Positions 27,195 through 36,720 of a stretch of DNA of 64,000 nt are shown here, piece by piece; the first letter of the stretch is position 1, and each line of letters starts with the position of its first letter. Origin of the DNA: Mumia sp050632745 (GTDB taxonomy: Bacteria > Actinomycetota > Actinomycetes > Propionibacteriales > Nocardioidaceae); the NCBI RefSeq assembly GCF_050632745.1, contig NZ_JBODSD010000001.1:124001-188000 (forward strand), read 5' to 3'. The notes beneath the pieces were generated by a model that was not told where the DNA came from, searched no databases, and was given only the letters and a program-made list of their open reading frames with translations. Position numbers and translations under genes: made by a program.

Positions 27195-27611
27195 GTGACG
27201 AACCTGCTCGGCGAGCCGCCGGAGACCCTTCTTCCCGCGGACCCGGTGACCGAGGCCGACGGCACGCCGCAGGAGCTGGCGCGGGACAACCCGGCGTCCA
27301 GCCTGGCGTGGGCGCTGTGCGCGGACGAGGCGCTCGCCGCGGACGAGAACGTCACCGCGTACGCATTCGCGCGCACCGGCTACCACCGCGGACTGGACGC
27401 GCTGCGCCGCAACGGCTGGAAGGGCCACGGGCCGATCCCGTGGTCGCACCCGGGCAACCAGGGCTTCCTGCGGGCGCTCGCGGACCTCGCCGAGGCGTCG
27501 GAGCGGATCGGTGACCTCGAGGAGGCGCACCGGTGCCGGGAGTTCCTGCGCGAGTCGAGCCGGGAGGCCTACGACACCCTCGTGCTGGGCGAGCGGGCCG
27601 GCGAGGAGTAG
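27195..27611 (+). CDS. DUF3151 protein
   Basis: A 138-residue soluble protein of the actinobacterial DUF3151 family, with the conserved core NPASSLAWALCADEAL, AYAFARTGYHRGLDALRRNGWKGHGPIPWSHPGNQGFLRAL and CREFLRESS. The helical arrangement recalls TPR-like proteins. The function is unknown, but the tight coupling to fba (5 nt spacing) makes a link to central metabolism possible. The GTG start is the one that preserves the family N-terminus. Confidence 0.88.
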   Translation: MTNLLGEPPETLLPADPVTEADGTPQELARDNPASSLAWALCADEALAADENVTAYAFARTGYHRGLDALRRNGWKGHGPIPWSHPGNQGFLRALADLAEASERIGDLEEAHRCREFLRESSREAYDTLVLGERAGEE

Positions 27612-27675
27612 CCCGCGCGGCCTGCGGGAGCGCCCTGCCCCGAACGCGCAACAGTGGCCGCGGACTGGAGCCATC

Positions 27676-27734
27676 CCCCGGTAGACTCCGTCGCGGCCAC
27701 TGCCACTGACCCCATTGTCACTCCGATGGGGTCA
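27676..27734 (+). other. Promoter-like element and hairpin in the gap between DUF3151 and the lipid kinase
   Basis: The 165-nt gap between convergent genes contains TAGACT (27682-27687) in the context CCCGGTAGACTCC, which recurs at the purA promoter. About 20 nt further is a perfect 9-bp inverted repeat TGACCCCAT/ATGGGGTCA (27707-27715 and 27726-27734). The following 40 nt are AT-richer than their surroundings and contain a TTTT run. This could be a terminator for the fba transcript or a small RNA gene; I cannot decide between them. Confidence 0.4.
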
Positions 27735-27776
27735 CATCGCAATATGTCTGTTTCGGGCAGATTTTGGTCAACCCGG

Positions 27777-28673
27777 TCAGACCGCCCTGCCGCCGGCCGG
27801 GACCAGCATGCGGTAGGCACCCGGGACGGCCGTCCAGGTGCGCTGCCGCAGACCGTCGCCCGTCTCGCCGTCGGCGTTCCACGACATCGCCTCGCCGGAG
27901 ATCGTCACCGACCGGCCGCGCGTCGTCACGACGTCGGCGCGCCGGGTGTGGGACCCCCGCAGGAGCCCCACGCCGTAGGCGATCCGCCGGTGCAGCGGGG
28001 CGGCGTGCGACACGGTCACGTCCAGGAGCCCGTCGGCGGGCTCGGCGTCGGGGAGCAGCGGCGCGCCGCCCCCGACGTACCGGCCCACCCCGACGGCGGC
28101 CTGGACCACGTCGTCGCCGTGGTCGACCGGGCGGCCGTCGACCAGGACGCGCAGCCGCGCCGGTGACCCGAGGAGCCCGGCCTTGAGCGCGCCGACGGCG
28201 TAGCCGAGCGGCCCCAGGCGCTTCTTCCACGGACCGGCCTCCTTGCCGGCCTCGGCCCCGACACCCACGTGGACGGCGTTGACGACCACGCTGCCCTCGT
28301 CGTCCACGGCGATCTCGAGCGGCCGCGGCGCCGCGTCGGGCAGCCCCTCGGCGACCTCGACGGGGTCCTCGGCCAGCCCGAGCGTGCGCGCGAAGTCGTT
28401 GCCGGTCCCCAGCGGCACGAGAGCGAGCGTCGTGGACCCCAGCCGGTCGAGCGACCACAGCGCCTGGACCGTGGCGTGCAGGGACCCGTCTCCACCGGCG
28501 ACGACGACGACGTCGGCGTCCGAGTCGCGCAGGGCGCTCTCGAGCTCGCCGGGGTCGGCCGTGCGGGCGACCTCGACGCTCCACGCGCGGCGCAGCGCGG
28601 CGACGACGCGTTCGAGCACCGCGTCGTCGGAGCTCCCGGCGTCGGCGTTGGCGATCAGCAGGGCGGAGGTCAT
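27777..28673 (-). CDS. Diacylglycerol-kinase-like lipid kinase
   Basis: A 298-residue YegS/DagK-type kinase. The nucleotide-binding GGDGSLHATVQAL motif (near residue 60) and the downstream LVPLGTGNDFARTLGL motif define the DAGK catalytic domain; a C-terminal beta-sandwich follows. It probably phosphorylates diacylglycerol or a related lipid at the membrane face. TAGACC on the minus strand lies just upstream of the ATG. It is divergent from purA. Confidence 0.92.
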   Translation of the reverse strand: MTSALLIANADAGSSDDAVLERVVAALRRAWSVEVARTADPGELESALRDSDADVVVVAGGDGSLHATVQALWSLDRLGSTTLALVPLGTGNDFARTLGLAEDPVEVAEGLPDAAPRPLEIAVDDEGSVVVNAVHVGVGAEAGKEAGPWKKRLGPLGYAVGALKAGLLGSPARLRVLVDGRPVDHGDDVVQAAVGVGRYVGGGAPLLPDAEPADGLLDVTVSHAAPLHRRIAYGVGLLRGSHTRRADVVTTRGRSVTISGEAMSWNADGETGDGLRQRTWTAVPGAYRMLVPAGGRAV

Positions 28674-28711
28674 GAAGGAGGTCTACCACCGCGGGGGCCT
28701 CACGTCCGAGC

Positions 28712-28756
28712 GGGAGCCCGGTAGACTCCCACCGTAAGAGCCCCTTGCACGGGGCT
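28712..28756 (+). promoter_or_regulatory. purA promoter and 5' leader hairpin
   Basis: The -10 TAGACT (28722-28727) is flanked by short GGGAG/CTCCC arms (28712-28716 and 28726-28730). A perfect 6-bp stem AGCCCC-TTGCAC-GGGGCT follows at 28739-28756, which would fall at the very 5' end of the mRNA, about 30 nt before the start codon. It may protect or regulate the leader; no known riboswitch is recognised. Confidence 0.5.
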
Positions 28757-28786
28757 TGTCGCATGTCGTCAGGTGGTGCGCCTCCC

Positions 28787-30070
28787 ATGCCCGCAGTCGT
28801 GATCGTCGGAGCCCAGTGGGGAGACGAGGGGAAGGGCAAGGCGACAGACCTGCTCGGTAGCCGCGTCGACTACGTCGTGAAGTTCAACGGCGGCAACAAC
28901 GCCGGGCACACCGTGGTGATCGGCGAGGAGAAGTACGCGCTGCACCTCCTCCCGAGCGGCATCCTCACCCCGGGCTGCGTCCCGGTCATCGGCAACGGCG
29001 TCGTGGTGGACATCGGCGTCCTGTTCGAGGAGATCGACGGCCTCGAGGCCCGTGGCGTCGACACGTCGCAGCTCAAGGTGAGCGCGAGCGCGCACGTGAT
29101 CCCGGAGTACAACAAGGTCCTCGACAAGGTGACCGAGCGCTTCCTCGGGTCGCGCAAGATCGGCACGACCGGGCGCGGCATCGGCCCGACGTACGCCGAC
29201 AAGATGAACCGCCAGGGCATCCGCGTCCAGGACATCTTCGACGAGAAGATCCTCACCCAGAAGGTCGAGGGCGCGCTGGAGCTCAAGAACCAGCTGCTCA
29301 CCAAGGTCTACAACCGCCGCGCGGTGACCGTCGACGAGGTCGTCGAGGACCTCCTGTCGTACGCCGACCGGCTCGCCCCGTTCGTCGCGGACACCACGCT
29401 GCTGCTCGACCGGGCGATCGCCGACGGCAAGATCGTGCTGCTCGAGGCCGGCCAGGCCACGATGCTCGACGTCGACCACGGGACCTACCCGTTCGTGACG
29501 TCGTCCTCGGCGACCGCCGGCGGTGCGGCGACCGGCTCCGGCATCGCACCGACCCGCATCGAGCGCGTGATCGGCATCGTCAAGGCCTACACGACACGTG
29601 TCGGCGAAGGACCGTTCCCGACGGAGCTCTTCGACGCCTCCGGCGACTTCCTGCGCGAGCAGGGTGGAGAGTTCGGCACGACGACCGGGCGCCCGCGGCG
29701 CTGCGGCTGGTACGACTCCGTGGTCGCGCGCTACTCCGCGCGGATCAACGGCGTCACCGACTTCGTCCTCACCAAGCTCGACGTCCTGACCGGGCTGGAG
29801 ACGATCCCCGTGTGCGTCGCGTACGACGTCGACGGGGTGCGCCACGAGGAGATGCCGGTCAACCAGACGGACTTCCACCACGCCGTCCCGGTGTACGAGG
29901 AGCTGCCGGGCTGGTCGGAGGACATCTCGGGCGCGCGGTCGTTCGAGGACCTGCCGGCCAACGCGCAGGCGTACGTCCGTCGCGTCGAGGAGCTCTCCGG
30001 CGCGCGCATCTCCGTGGTCGGCGTCGGACCCGGCCGCGAGCAGGCCGTCGTCCGCCACGACCTCATCTGA
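28787..30070 (+). CDS. purA: Adenylosuccinate synthetase
   Basis: A 427-residue enzyme converting IMP and aspartate to adenylosuccinate with GTP, the first committed step to AMP. The N-terminal GAQWGDEGKGKATDLL P-loop, NNAGHTVV, GTTGRGIGPTYADK and the C-terminal TKLDVL segment are all present. ATG 28787 is chosen because MPAVVIVGAQWGDEG is the usual start; an AGGTGG site lies about 12 nt upstream. Its last 8 nt overlap the convergent GH67-like gene. Confidence 0.97.
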   Translation: MPAVVIVGAQWGDEGKGKATDLLGSRVDYVVKFNGGNNAGHTVVIGEEKYALHLLPSGILTPGCVPVIGNGVVVDIGVLFEEIDGLEARGVDTSQLKVSASAHVIPEYNKVLDKVTERFLGSRKIGTTGRGIGPTYADKMNRQGIRVQDIFDEKILTQKVEGALELKNQLLTKVYNRRAVTVDEVVEDLLSYADRLAPFVADTTLLLDRAIADGKIVLLEAGQATMLDVDHGTYPFVTSSSATAGGAATGSGIAPTRIERVIGIVKAYTTRVGEGPFPTELFDASGDFLREQGGEFGTTTGRPRRCGWYDSVVARYSARINGVTDFVLTKLDVLTGLETIPVCVAYDVDGVRHEEMPVNQTDFHHAVPVYEELPGWSEDISGARSFEDLPANAQAYVRRVEELSGARISVVGVGPGREQAVVRHDLI

Positions 30071-33000
30071 CCGCGGCGCGCCCGTGGCGGCCGGCGAGGA
30101 GGAGCACTCCGCCGGCTGCCGCGAGCGCCGCACCGAGCGCGGCCGCGGCGGCGGGCAGCCACGTCGGGATCCCGAGGTAGACCGTGATCCCGAGGATCCG
30201 TGAGAGCCCCCACGGCAGGAGCGCCATCTGGTCGTTCCAGACCGTCAGCGCCTGCTCGAGCCCGATCACGGCGACGAGGCCGCCGAGCACCACGAGCGGG
30301 ACGCCGAGAGCCACGAGGAGCCGCCCTGTCGCGCCGGTGACCCGGAGTCCGTACCCGTGGCGCAGCACCAGCCAGGTGGCCACGAACAGCCAGCAGAACG
30401 CCGCGAAGGCGAGCGTGACGTACGCCGTGCGCGCGTCGGGGTCGGTCCAGAAGAGGAACCAGTAGCGTCCGGGGCCGCGGCGCGCGAGCGCCAGCAGCAG
30501 GACGACCGTCCGCAGGATCGCGACACCGCCGATCGCCGCCCACAGCGCGTACGGGTCGCGGCCGCGGACCAGGAGGCGCGCGGCGAGGGCGAAGAGCACC
30601 CACGCTCCGAGCGTCACCAGCAGGTGCGCCGGTGCGGCGAACCAGGTCAGCACCGCGCGGCTCGCGACCAGGAGCAGCGCGGGGAAGAGCCAGACGGCGA
30701 CGCGGTCCGTCCGCGACGGCGCAGGCACGTCGCGCAGTCGCCAGGGAGCGACTACGCCGACGAGCAGCGCCCGCACGGCGGTGAGGCCGGGCACGGAGCG
30801 ACGACGGAGGGTGAGCGCCGCCGCGACGACGAGGAGCACGAGGACGAGGAGCCCACGCGCCAGCAGCGCCATGCCGGGATCGCGGTCCGCGCGCTCGCTC
30901 CCGAGGTCGGCGGGAGTGAAGGAGTACGCCGGGAGGTCGAGGTCGTCCGCGTAGCGCGCGACGTGCTCGGCACGCGCGGCCTCGTACCTCTCCCGCGCCG
31001 CGTGCCAGGCGGTCCGCGCCCGCTCGCTCCCGGTGTCGAGCCACTGGACGTGCCGCAGGAAGGTCGCGCGGTAGGCGGCGAGGGTGCGGAACAGGTCCTC
31101 CTCGTACGCGAGGGTGTCCAGCAGCCGGGTCCTCAGGCCGGCGTCGCGCCACGTGGCGGCGTCGGTCCCCTCGACGAGCGTGCGCATCCGGGCGACGGTG
31201 CGCGTCGCCCGCTCGCCCTCCGCGACCGCCTCGTCGAGCCGCCCGCGGGAGATCGCGTAGATGCTGTCGAGCGACGCGCTGTCGCCGGTGACGAGGTCCC
31301 ACTCGAAGATCCACATCATCGGCGGTGGCTCGAGGCCGAGCGCTTTCACGGAGCGGTCCGCGTACGGGCCGAGGTAGAGGCCGTCGGAGATCGCCGCGCG
31401 TGACAGCGCGAACGCCTCGCCGAGCGCGCGGACGGTCTCGGGGTCGGCGGAGAACGTCTGCCGGACCCAGTCGGCCGTCGCCTCGCCGGGTTCGGTGGTG
31501 GGGTCGAGCGCGAGGCGACCGGCCACGTACGCGTTGAGGTCGTACAGCTGCCAGAACCCGTCGCGCAGGTACAGCGAGCGGGGCCCGGCGTACAGCGGCC
31601 CGCCGATCTGCGTCCACGTCCACACGCCCTCGACCTGCGGGTTCGCGGCGAGGAACCGCTGCAGCGCCTCCTGCGTGACGGCACCGAGGTCGTTCGGGAG
31701 CGAGCCGAGGCCCTCGAACTCGCGTCGGGCCTGGAGCTCGACGATGCGCCGCTGCGGCCCGCGCTCGAGGGTCGCGTTGAGCGGCAGGTGGCTGTAGAAG
31801 TCGCCCGCGACGTACTTCGTCGAGACCACCAGGTGCGGGTCGTCGAGGTCGCCGAGCACCGCGTCGTACGAGTCCGGGTTGGTGTGGAGGTCGCCGACGG
31901 GACCGACGCCGACCGTCCAGCTGCGGAAGATGACGTCCCGGTCCGCGTCCCCGGCGACCTCGAGGAAGGCGCGCAGCATCGTGCGGACCGCTGCCGGAGT
32001 CGTGACGGCCAGCTCCGAGGAGTAGTCCCAGCCCTCCATCGCGTACGCCGAGCCGCCCTCGCCGACGCGGACCATCAGCCCGTCCGCGAACGGCATCGCG
32101 GCGAACAGCTCACGCAGGCCCGCCTGGTAGACCGTCCACGACGCGGGGTCCTCGACTCCGTCGCCGTGGGACTCCAGGTAGCGGGCGAGCGGTGGGGAGA
32201 CGGCCAGCATGTCGGTCGAGAAGTAGACCTTCATGCCCTGGTCGTAGGCGTAGCGCCACACCGGGCCGAACGCCTCCACCATCGCCTCGGCGCGCTCCGG
32301 GTGCGTGTCGCCCACGGGGTAGACCTCGTGCCCGTCACCGACGTCGCGGAACGTCACGTACTCGAGGAAGCCCGGCACGACCACGCCGTTGTAGCCGAGG
32401 GCGAGGCTGTGGTCGACGAGGTCGCGGAACTGCGCGGCGATCTCCTCGACCGCCGCCGCGTCGACGTACGGGGCGTCGGGCAGGACCGCGGATCCGACGA
32501 CGTCGGTGTTGAGCGTGTAGTCGTCACCGGCGGCGAAGCGCGCGGGATCGTCGTCGAACCCGACGGCACCGGTGTCGACGAGCCGGGTCGCGAGCCGCGG
32601 CGTGACCACGACACCGTCCTCCGCGTCCGGGAACACCGCTCGGCCGGACCGGACCCGGTCGGCGAGGACGCGGAGCGCGGTCGCGGCGCCGCCGGTCGTG
32701 GCCGCGTCGAGCCGCTGGCCGGCCGCGTCCGCCGTGATCCGGTACGCCTCGGGTCCCGTGTCGGTCAGGGCGTCCGCGTGGACGGTGACCGCCGCCTTCC
32801 CCGACACGGCTGCGAAGAGGTCGGTGGCCGCGACGAGCGAGGGCCGCGGTGCACCGGCGTCGTCGAGGGCGTCGGCGAGCGCGGTGGCAGCGGCGACGAC
32901 GCGGGTGCTTCCCGGCGCGAACGCGATCACGTCGAGCCGCGGGGGAGCGATCGCGGCTCGCACAGGCGCGGCCTGCGGACCCTCCTGCGGGACGTCGGCA

Positions 33001-33137
33001 GCCTCGGAGGTGAGGCCGAGCGTGTCCGAGAGCAGGGACGCGACTCCTGCGCCGGCGGCCAGGAGCAGGACGACGACGAGGGCGAGGGCGGTGCGGCGCC
33101 GCCACGAGGGCGAAGGCCGTGCGGTGCCGCGTGGCAT
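30063..33137 (-). CDS. GH67-like (alpha-glucuronidase superfamily) membrane protein
   Basis: A 1024-residue protein. An N-terminal anchor or signal helix (about residues 16-38) precedes an alpha/beta domain (about 60-165) resembling the N-terminal domain of GH67/GH20 enzymes. A barrel-like region (about 200-560) has GYNGVVVPGFLEYVTF, YFSTDMLAVSPPLARYL, GLMVRVGEGGSAY, DVIFRSWTVGVGP and GRLALDPTTEPGEATADWVRQTF, which align in order with GH67 alpha-glucuronidases. A helical segment follows, then about seven transmembrane helices (from about residue 755). Fusion to a polytopic domain is unusual. Activity is inferred only; the catalytic acids are not certain. Confidence 0.7.
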   Translation of the reverse strand: MPRGTARPSPSWRRRTALALVVVLLLAAGAGVASLLSDTLGLTSEAADVPQEGPQAAPVRAAIAPPRLDVIAFAPGSTRVVAAATALADALDDAGAPRPSLVAATDLFAAVSGKAAVTVHADALTDTGPEAYRITADAAGQRLDAATTGGAATALRVLADRVRSGRAVFPDAEDGVVVTPRLATRLVDTGAVGFDDDPARFAAGDDYTLNTDVVGSAVLPDAPYVDAAAVEEIAAQFRDLVDHSLALGYNGVVVPGFLEYVTFRDVGDGHEVYPVGDTHPERAEAMVEAFGPVWRYAYDQGMKVYFSTDMLAVSPPLARYLESHGDGVEDPASWTVYQAGLRELFAAMPFADGLMVRVGEGGSAYAMEGWDYSSELAVTTPAAVRTMLRAFLEVAGDADRDVIFRSWTVGVGPVGDLHTNPDSYDAVLGDLDDPHLVVSTKYVAGDFYSHLPLNATLERGPQRRIVELQARREFEGLGSLPNDLGAVTQEALQRFLAANPQVEGVWTWTQIGGPLYAGPRSLYLRDGFWQLYDLNAYVAGRLALDPTTEPGEATADWVRQTFSADPETVRALGEAFALSRAAISDGLYLGPYADRSVKALGLEPPPMMWIFEWDLVTGDSASLDSIYAISRGRLDEAVAEGERATRTVARMRTLVEGTDAATWRDAGLRTRLLDTLAYEEDLFRTLAAYRATFLRHVQWLDTGSERARTAWHAARERYEAARAEHVARYADDLDLPAYSFTPADLGSERADRDPGMALLARGLLVLVLLVVAAALTLRRRSVPGLTAVRALLVGVVAPWRLRDVPAPSRTDRVAVWLFPALLLVASRAVLTWFAAPAHLLVTLGAWVLFALAARLLVRGRDPYALWAAIGGVAILRTVVLLLALARRGPGRYWFLFWTDPDARTAYVTLAFAAFCWLFVATWLVLRHGYGLRVTGATGRLLVALGVPLVVLGGLVAVIGLEQALTVWNDQMALLPWGLSRILGITVYLGIPTWLPAAAAALGAALAAAGGVLLLAGRHGRAAVR

Positions 33138-33146
33138 GGACGGATC

Positions 33147-33482
33147 CTAAGGACGCGGAGGCGCTCCCGTCCCGCTGATCCGGTAGCCGCCCCACGGGTT
33201 GCGCTCACCCAGCCGGCCGGAGACCTCGGGCCCGCCGGGGACACGGACGCCGATCGGCTTGCGCCCGACACGGGTCGCGATCGCGGTGAGGGCGTCGTCG
33301 GGCGCCAGCCGCCCGTGCCAGTGGAAGACACCGTCGATCGGCTGCAGCAGTCCCGACATCACGACCTGCGTCGCCACCACCTCGCCCGCCGCGACCAGCT
33401 CGAGCGGGCCGACGTAGGTGTCGTCGGGCGCGTGCGGGTCGGCGTCCGCCGGGGTCTCGCCGGGGGCCACAGCCGGGGTCAC
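33147..33482 (-). CDS. DUF4873 protein
   Basis: A 111-residue protein with the DUF4873 pattern: YVGPLELVAAGEVVATQVVMSG, then LLQPIDGVFHWHGRLAPDD and a terminal GERNPWGGYRISGTGAPP. This domain also occurs fused to flavin monooxygenases in mycobacteria; its role is unknown. The GTG start overlaps the stop of the AurF-like gene (GTGA), so translation is coupled and the two products probably act together. Confidence 0.85.
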   Translation of the reverse strand: MTPAVAPGETPADADPHAPDDTYVGPLELVAAGEVVATQVVMSGLLQPIDGVFHWHGRLAPDDALTAIATRVGRKPIGVRVPGGPEVSGRLGERNPWGGYRISGTGAPPRP

Positions 33483-34414
33483 GGCCTGGCCGCCGGCACC
33501 TCGTCGAGCAGTCCGGCGCGCTTCCACAGCAGGCGGCCCGGACCGGTGATCATGTCGATCTCCTCGAGCGTCGCGCGGACCCGGCGGGCGGCCCAGGCGC
33601 GGGTCGCCCGGGCGTACGGGTTGCGGCGCGCAGCCTTCCACGCCGAGCGCCCGTCGAGACCGGCGTCGCGGTAGACGTGCGGGTGGATCAGGTGGACCGA
33701 CGCGAGGTACGCGGAGGCGCCGATGACGAACTTGGACCACTCGCGGGTCGCCCATCCCTGGCCCTGGTACTCGATCGCGGCCTCCTCGCGGGCATAGCGC
33801 ATGTGCCGCGCCTCCTCGACCACGTGCACGTGGGAGACACCACGCACCAACGGCTGCAGCGACGCATCGTCGCGCGCCTCCCGCTGGAGCTGGTCGAGCA
33901 CCTCCTCGACGAACAGTGCGCCGGCGAAGCAGGTGGCGCCGTTCGACGTCGTCTTGAGGAAGCGTCCGCCCTCGTGCAGCGGGCGGAGGGGCCGGTAGTA
34001 GGGCGCGTCGAGCGTGGCGAGCAGCTTGCCGAACATCACCGAGTGACGCGTCTCGTCGCCGATCTCGGTGAAGCCGTACTGGACCGTCGCCGTACGCGGG
34101 TCGTCGTCGTAGATCCGGCGGACCATCATCTGCATCAGGATCGTCTCGAACCAGATCCCCATCGAGGCGATGCTCGCGAGCTCGAGGCGGCTCAGGTCGA
34201 TCTGCTGGTCGCGCGACATCCGGTCCCACAGAGGGGTGCCGTAGAGCGACACACGGTGCGGCGGTGCGAAGAACTTGTCGTCCTCGAGCGGCGCGTCCCA
34301 GTCGAGGTCGACGAACGGGTCGTACGACAGAGCGGCCGAGGACTTGAGCAGGCGCTGGCCGGAGGCCTCGCGTCGGGCGGCGGTGCTCTGTGGATCGGGA
34401 GCGGTGAGTGTCAT
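33479..34414 (-). CDS. AurF-like diiron N-oxygenase
   Basis: A 311-residue ferritin-like diiron enzyme related to AurF, which oxidises p-aminobenzoate to p-nitrobenzoate. Metal-ligand motifs are seen as pairs: QYGFTEIGDETRHSVMFG (ExxH) and HVHVVEEARHMRYAREE (ExxxH), with a further Glu in FAGALFVEEVLDQ. The substrate is unknown. ATG 34414 has an AAGGGGA-like site; the frame is open upstream, but that part overlaps the operator. An almost perfect 17-bp dyad (34462-34478) upstream suggests TetR-type repression. It is first in an operon with DUF4873. Confidence 0.85.
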   Translation of the reverse strand: MTLTAPDPQSTAARREASGQRLLKSSAALSYDPFVDLDWDAPLEDDKFFAPPHRVSLYGTPLWDRMSRDQQIDLSRLELASIASMGIWFETILMQMMVRRIYDDDPRTATVQYGFTEIGDETRHSVMFGKLLATLDAPYYRPLRPLHEGGRFLKTTSNGATCFAGALFVEEVLDQLQREARDDASLQPLVRGVSHVHVVEEARHMRYAREEAAIEYQGQGWATREWSKFVIGASAYLASVHLIHPHVYRDAGLDGRSAWKAARRNPYARATRAWAARRVRATLEEIDMITGPGRLLWKRAGLLDEVPAARP

Positions 34415-34461
34415 GGGTTCCCCTTCGGTCCCGAGCTGTGACGTGGATCGCATCAACAATG

Positions 34462-34478
34462 TAACACTGGCAGTGTCA
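34462..34478. promoter_or_regulatory. 17-bp palindromic operator upstream of the AurF-like gene
   Basis: TAACACTGGCAGTGTCA is a dyad with perfect ACACTG/CAGTGT arms about a single central base and only one mismatched outer pair. Its length and symmetry are typical of TetR-family operators. It sits between the AurF-like gene (start 34414, minus) and purD (start 34526, plus), close to a TTACAT-like -10 for the former. No TetR gene is present in the window. Confidence 0.65.
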
Positions 34479-34525
34479 GATTGCGATGCCCGGCGCACTG
34501 AAGGCGGCCACTAGGGTGGGGCCCC

Positions 34526-35788
<1,263 letters not shown>

Positions 35789-35817
35789 TCCTCTCCCGGA
35801 ACGGGCAGACTGGTCCG

Positions 35818-36261
35818 ATGCCGATCACCGGAGAGTACGAGCCCAGCGCGTGGAAGATGTCCCGCGACCAGGTCGCGGGGTACGAGGCGTCCGCCGGGCG
35901 CACCCACAACACGATCGTCGGCAGGCCCGTCGTCATCGTCACCTACCGCGGTCACAAGACCGGGCTGGTGCGCAAGACGCCGGTCATGCGCGTGGAGCAC
36001 GAGGGCGTCTACGCGATCGTCGCGTCGATCGGCGGACGTCCGCAGAACCCGCAGTGGTACGCCAGCGTGGTCGCCGACCCGCACGTGATGCTGCAGGACG
36101 GACCCGAGCCTCGGGACTACGTCGCGCGCGAGGTCCACGGGGACGAGAAGGCGCTCTGGTGGGCCCGTGCGGTCGAGGCCTACCCGTCGTACGCCGACTA
36201 CCAGGAGAAGACCTCCCGCGAGATCCCGGTGCTCGTGCTGGAGGCACGCGACGGTGCTTGA
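35818..36261 (+). CDS. F420-type (deazaflavin) nitroreductase family protein, paralogue 1
   Basis: A 147-residue split-barrel protein of the Ddn family. The conserved pattern is GRPVVIVTYRGHKTGLVRKTPVMRVEHEGVYAIVAS, then PQWYASVVADPHVMLQDG and AYPSYADYQEKTSREIPVLVLE. Relatives bind reduced F420 and reduce quinones or nitro compounds. It starts 29 nt after purD and is followed after 8 nt by a close paralogue, with which it shares the MPxTGEYEPS N-terminus. Confidence 0.9.
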   Translation: MPITGEYEPSAWKMSRDQVAGYEASAGRTHNTIVGRPVVIVTYRGHKTGLVRKTPVMRVEHEGVYAIVASIGGRPQNPQWYASVVADPHVMLQDGPEPRDYVAREVHGDEKALWWARAVEAYPSYADYQEKTSREIPVLVLEARDGA

Positions 36262-36269
36262 CTGAGCAG

Positions 36270-36701
36270 ATGCCAGTCACCGGAGAGTACGAGCCGAGCC
36301 CGTCGGCCCGGGTGCGCAAGCACGTCGAGGAGATGGAGACGACCGGCGAGCCGACGAACACGCCGTTGGGCAGGCCGATCGTCGTCATGACGTTCCACAG
36401 CCGACGGTCCGACAAGGTGCACAAGACCGCCGTGATGAAGGTCGAGCACGAGGGGACCTACGCGCTCGTGGCGTCCAAGGGCGGGAGCCCGCAGCACCCC
36501 GAGTGGTACCACGCGCTCACCCAGCACCCGGAGATCGACCTGCAGGACGGGACGGAGAAGTACGCCCTGCGGATCCGCGAGGTCCACGGTGCCGAGCGGT
36601 CGCAGTGGTGGGCGCGCGCCGTGGAGGCGTACCCGCCGTACGCCGACTACCAGCGCAAGACCGACCGCGAGATCCCGGTCCTGCTCGCCGAGCCCGCCTA
36701 G
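36270..36701 (+). CDS. F420-type (deazaflavin) nitroreductase family protein, paralogue 2
   Basis: A 143-residue Ddn-family protein clearly duplicated from the preceding gene: both begin MPxTGEYEPS and end with a YADYQxKTxREIPVL-type segment. This copy differs in the cofactor-facing strand (IVVMTFHSRRSDKVHKTAVMKVEHEG). Both probably use F420H2. It is spaced 8 nt from paralogue 1. It is followed by a 10-bp tandem repeat and a large inverted repeat before purB. Confidence 0.9.
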   Translation: MPVTGEYEPSPSARVRKHVEEMETTGEPTNTPLGRPIVVMTFHSRRSDKVHKTAVMKVEHEGTYALVASKGGSPQHPEWYHALTQHPEIDLQDGTEKYALRIREVHGAERSQWWARAVEAYPPYADYQRKTDREIPVLLAEPA

Positions 36702-36720
36702 CCCCAGCCCCGTCCCCTCC

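Noticed and set aside
27569..27820. 83-codon minus-strand open frame overlapping DUF3151 and the lipid kinase gene
   Set aside because: It starts inside the kinase gene, overlaps the DUF3151 gene in antisense, and has no ribosome binding site or recognisable domain.
34415..34498. N-terminal extension of the AurF-like gene
   Set aside because: The extra 28 codons would place the palindromic operator inside the coding region and do not resemble the family.
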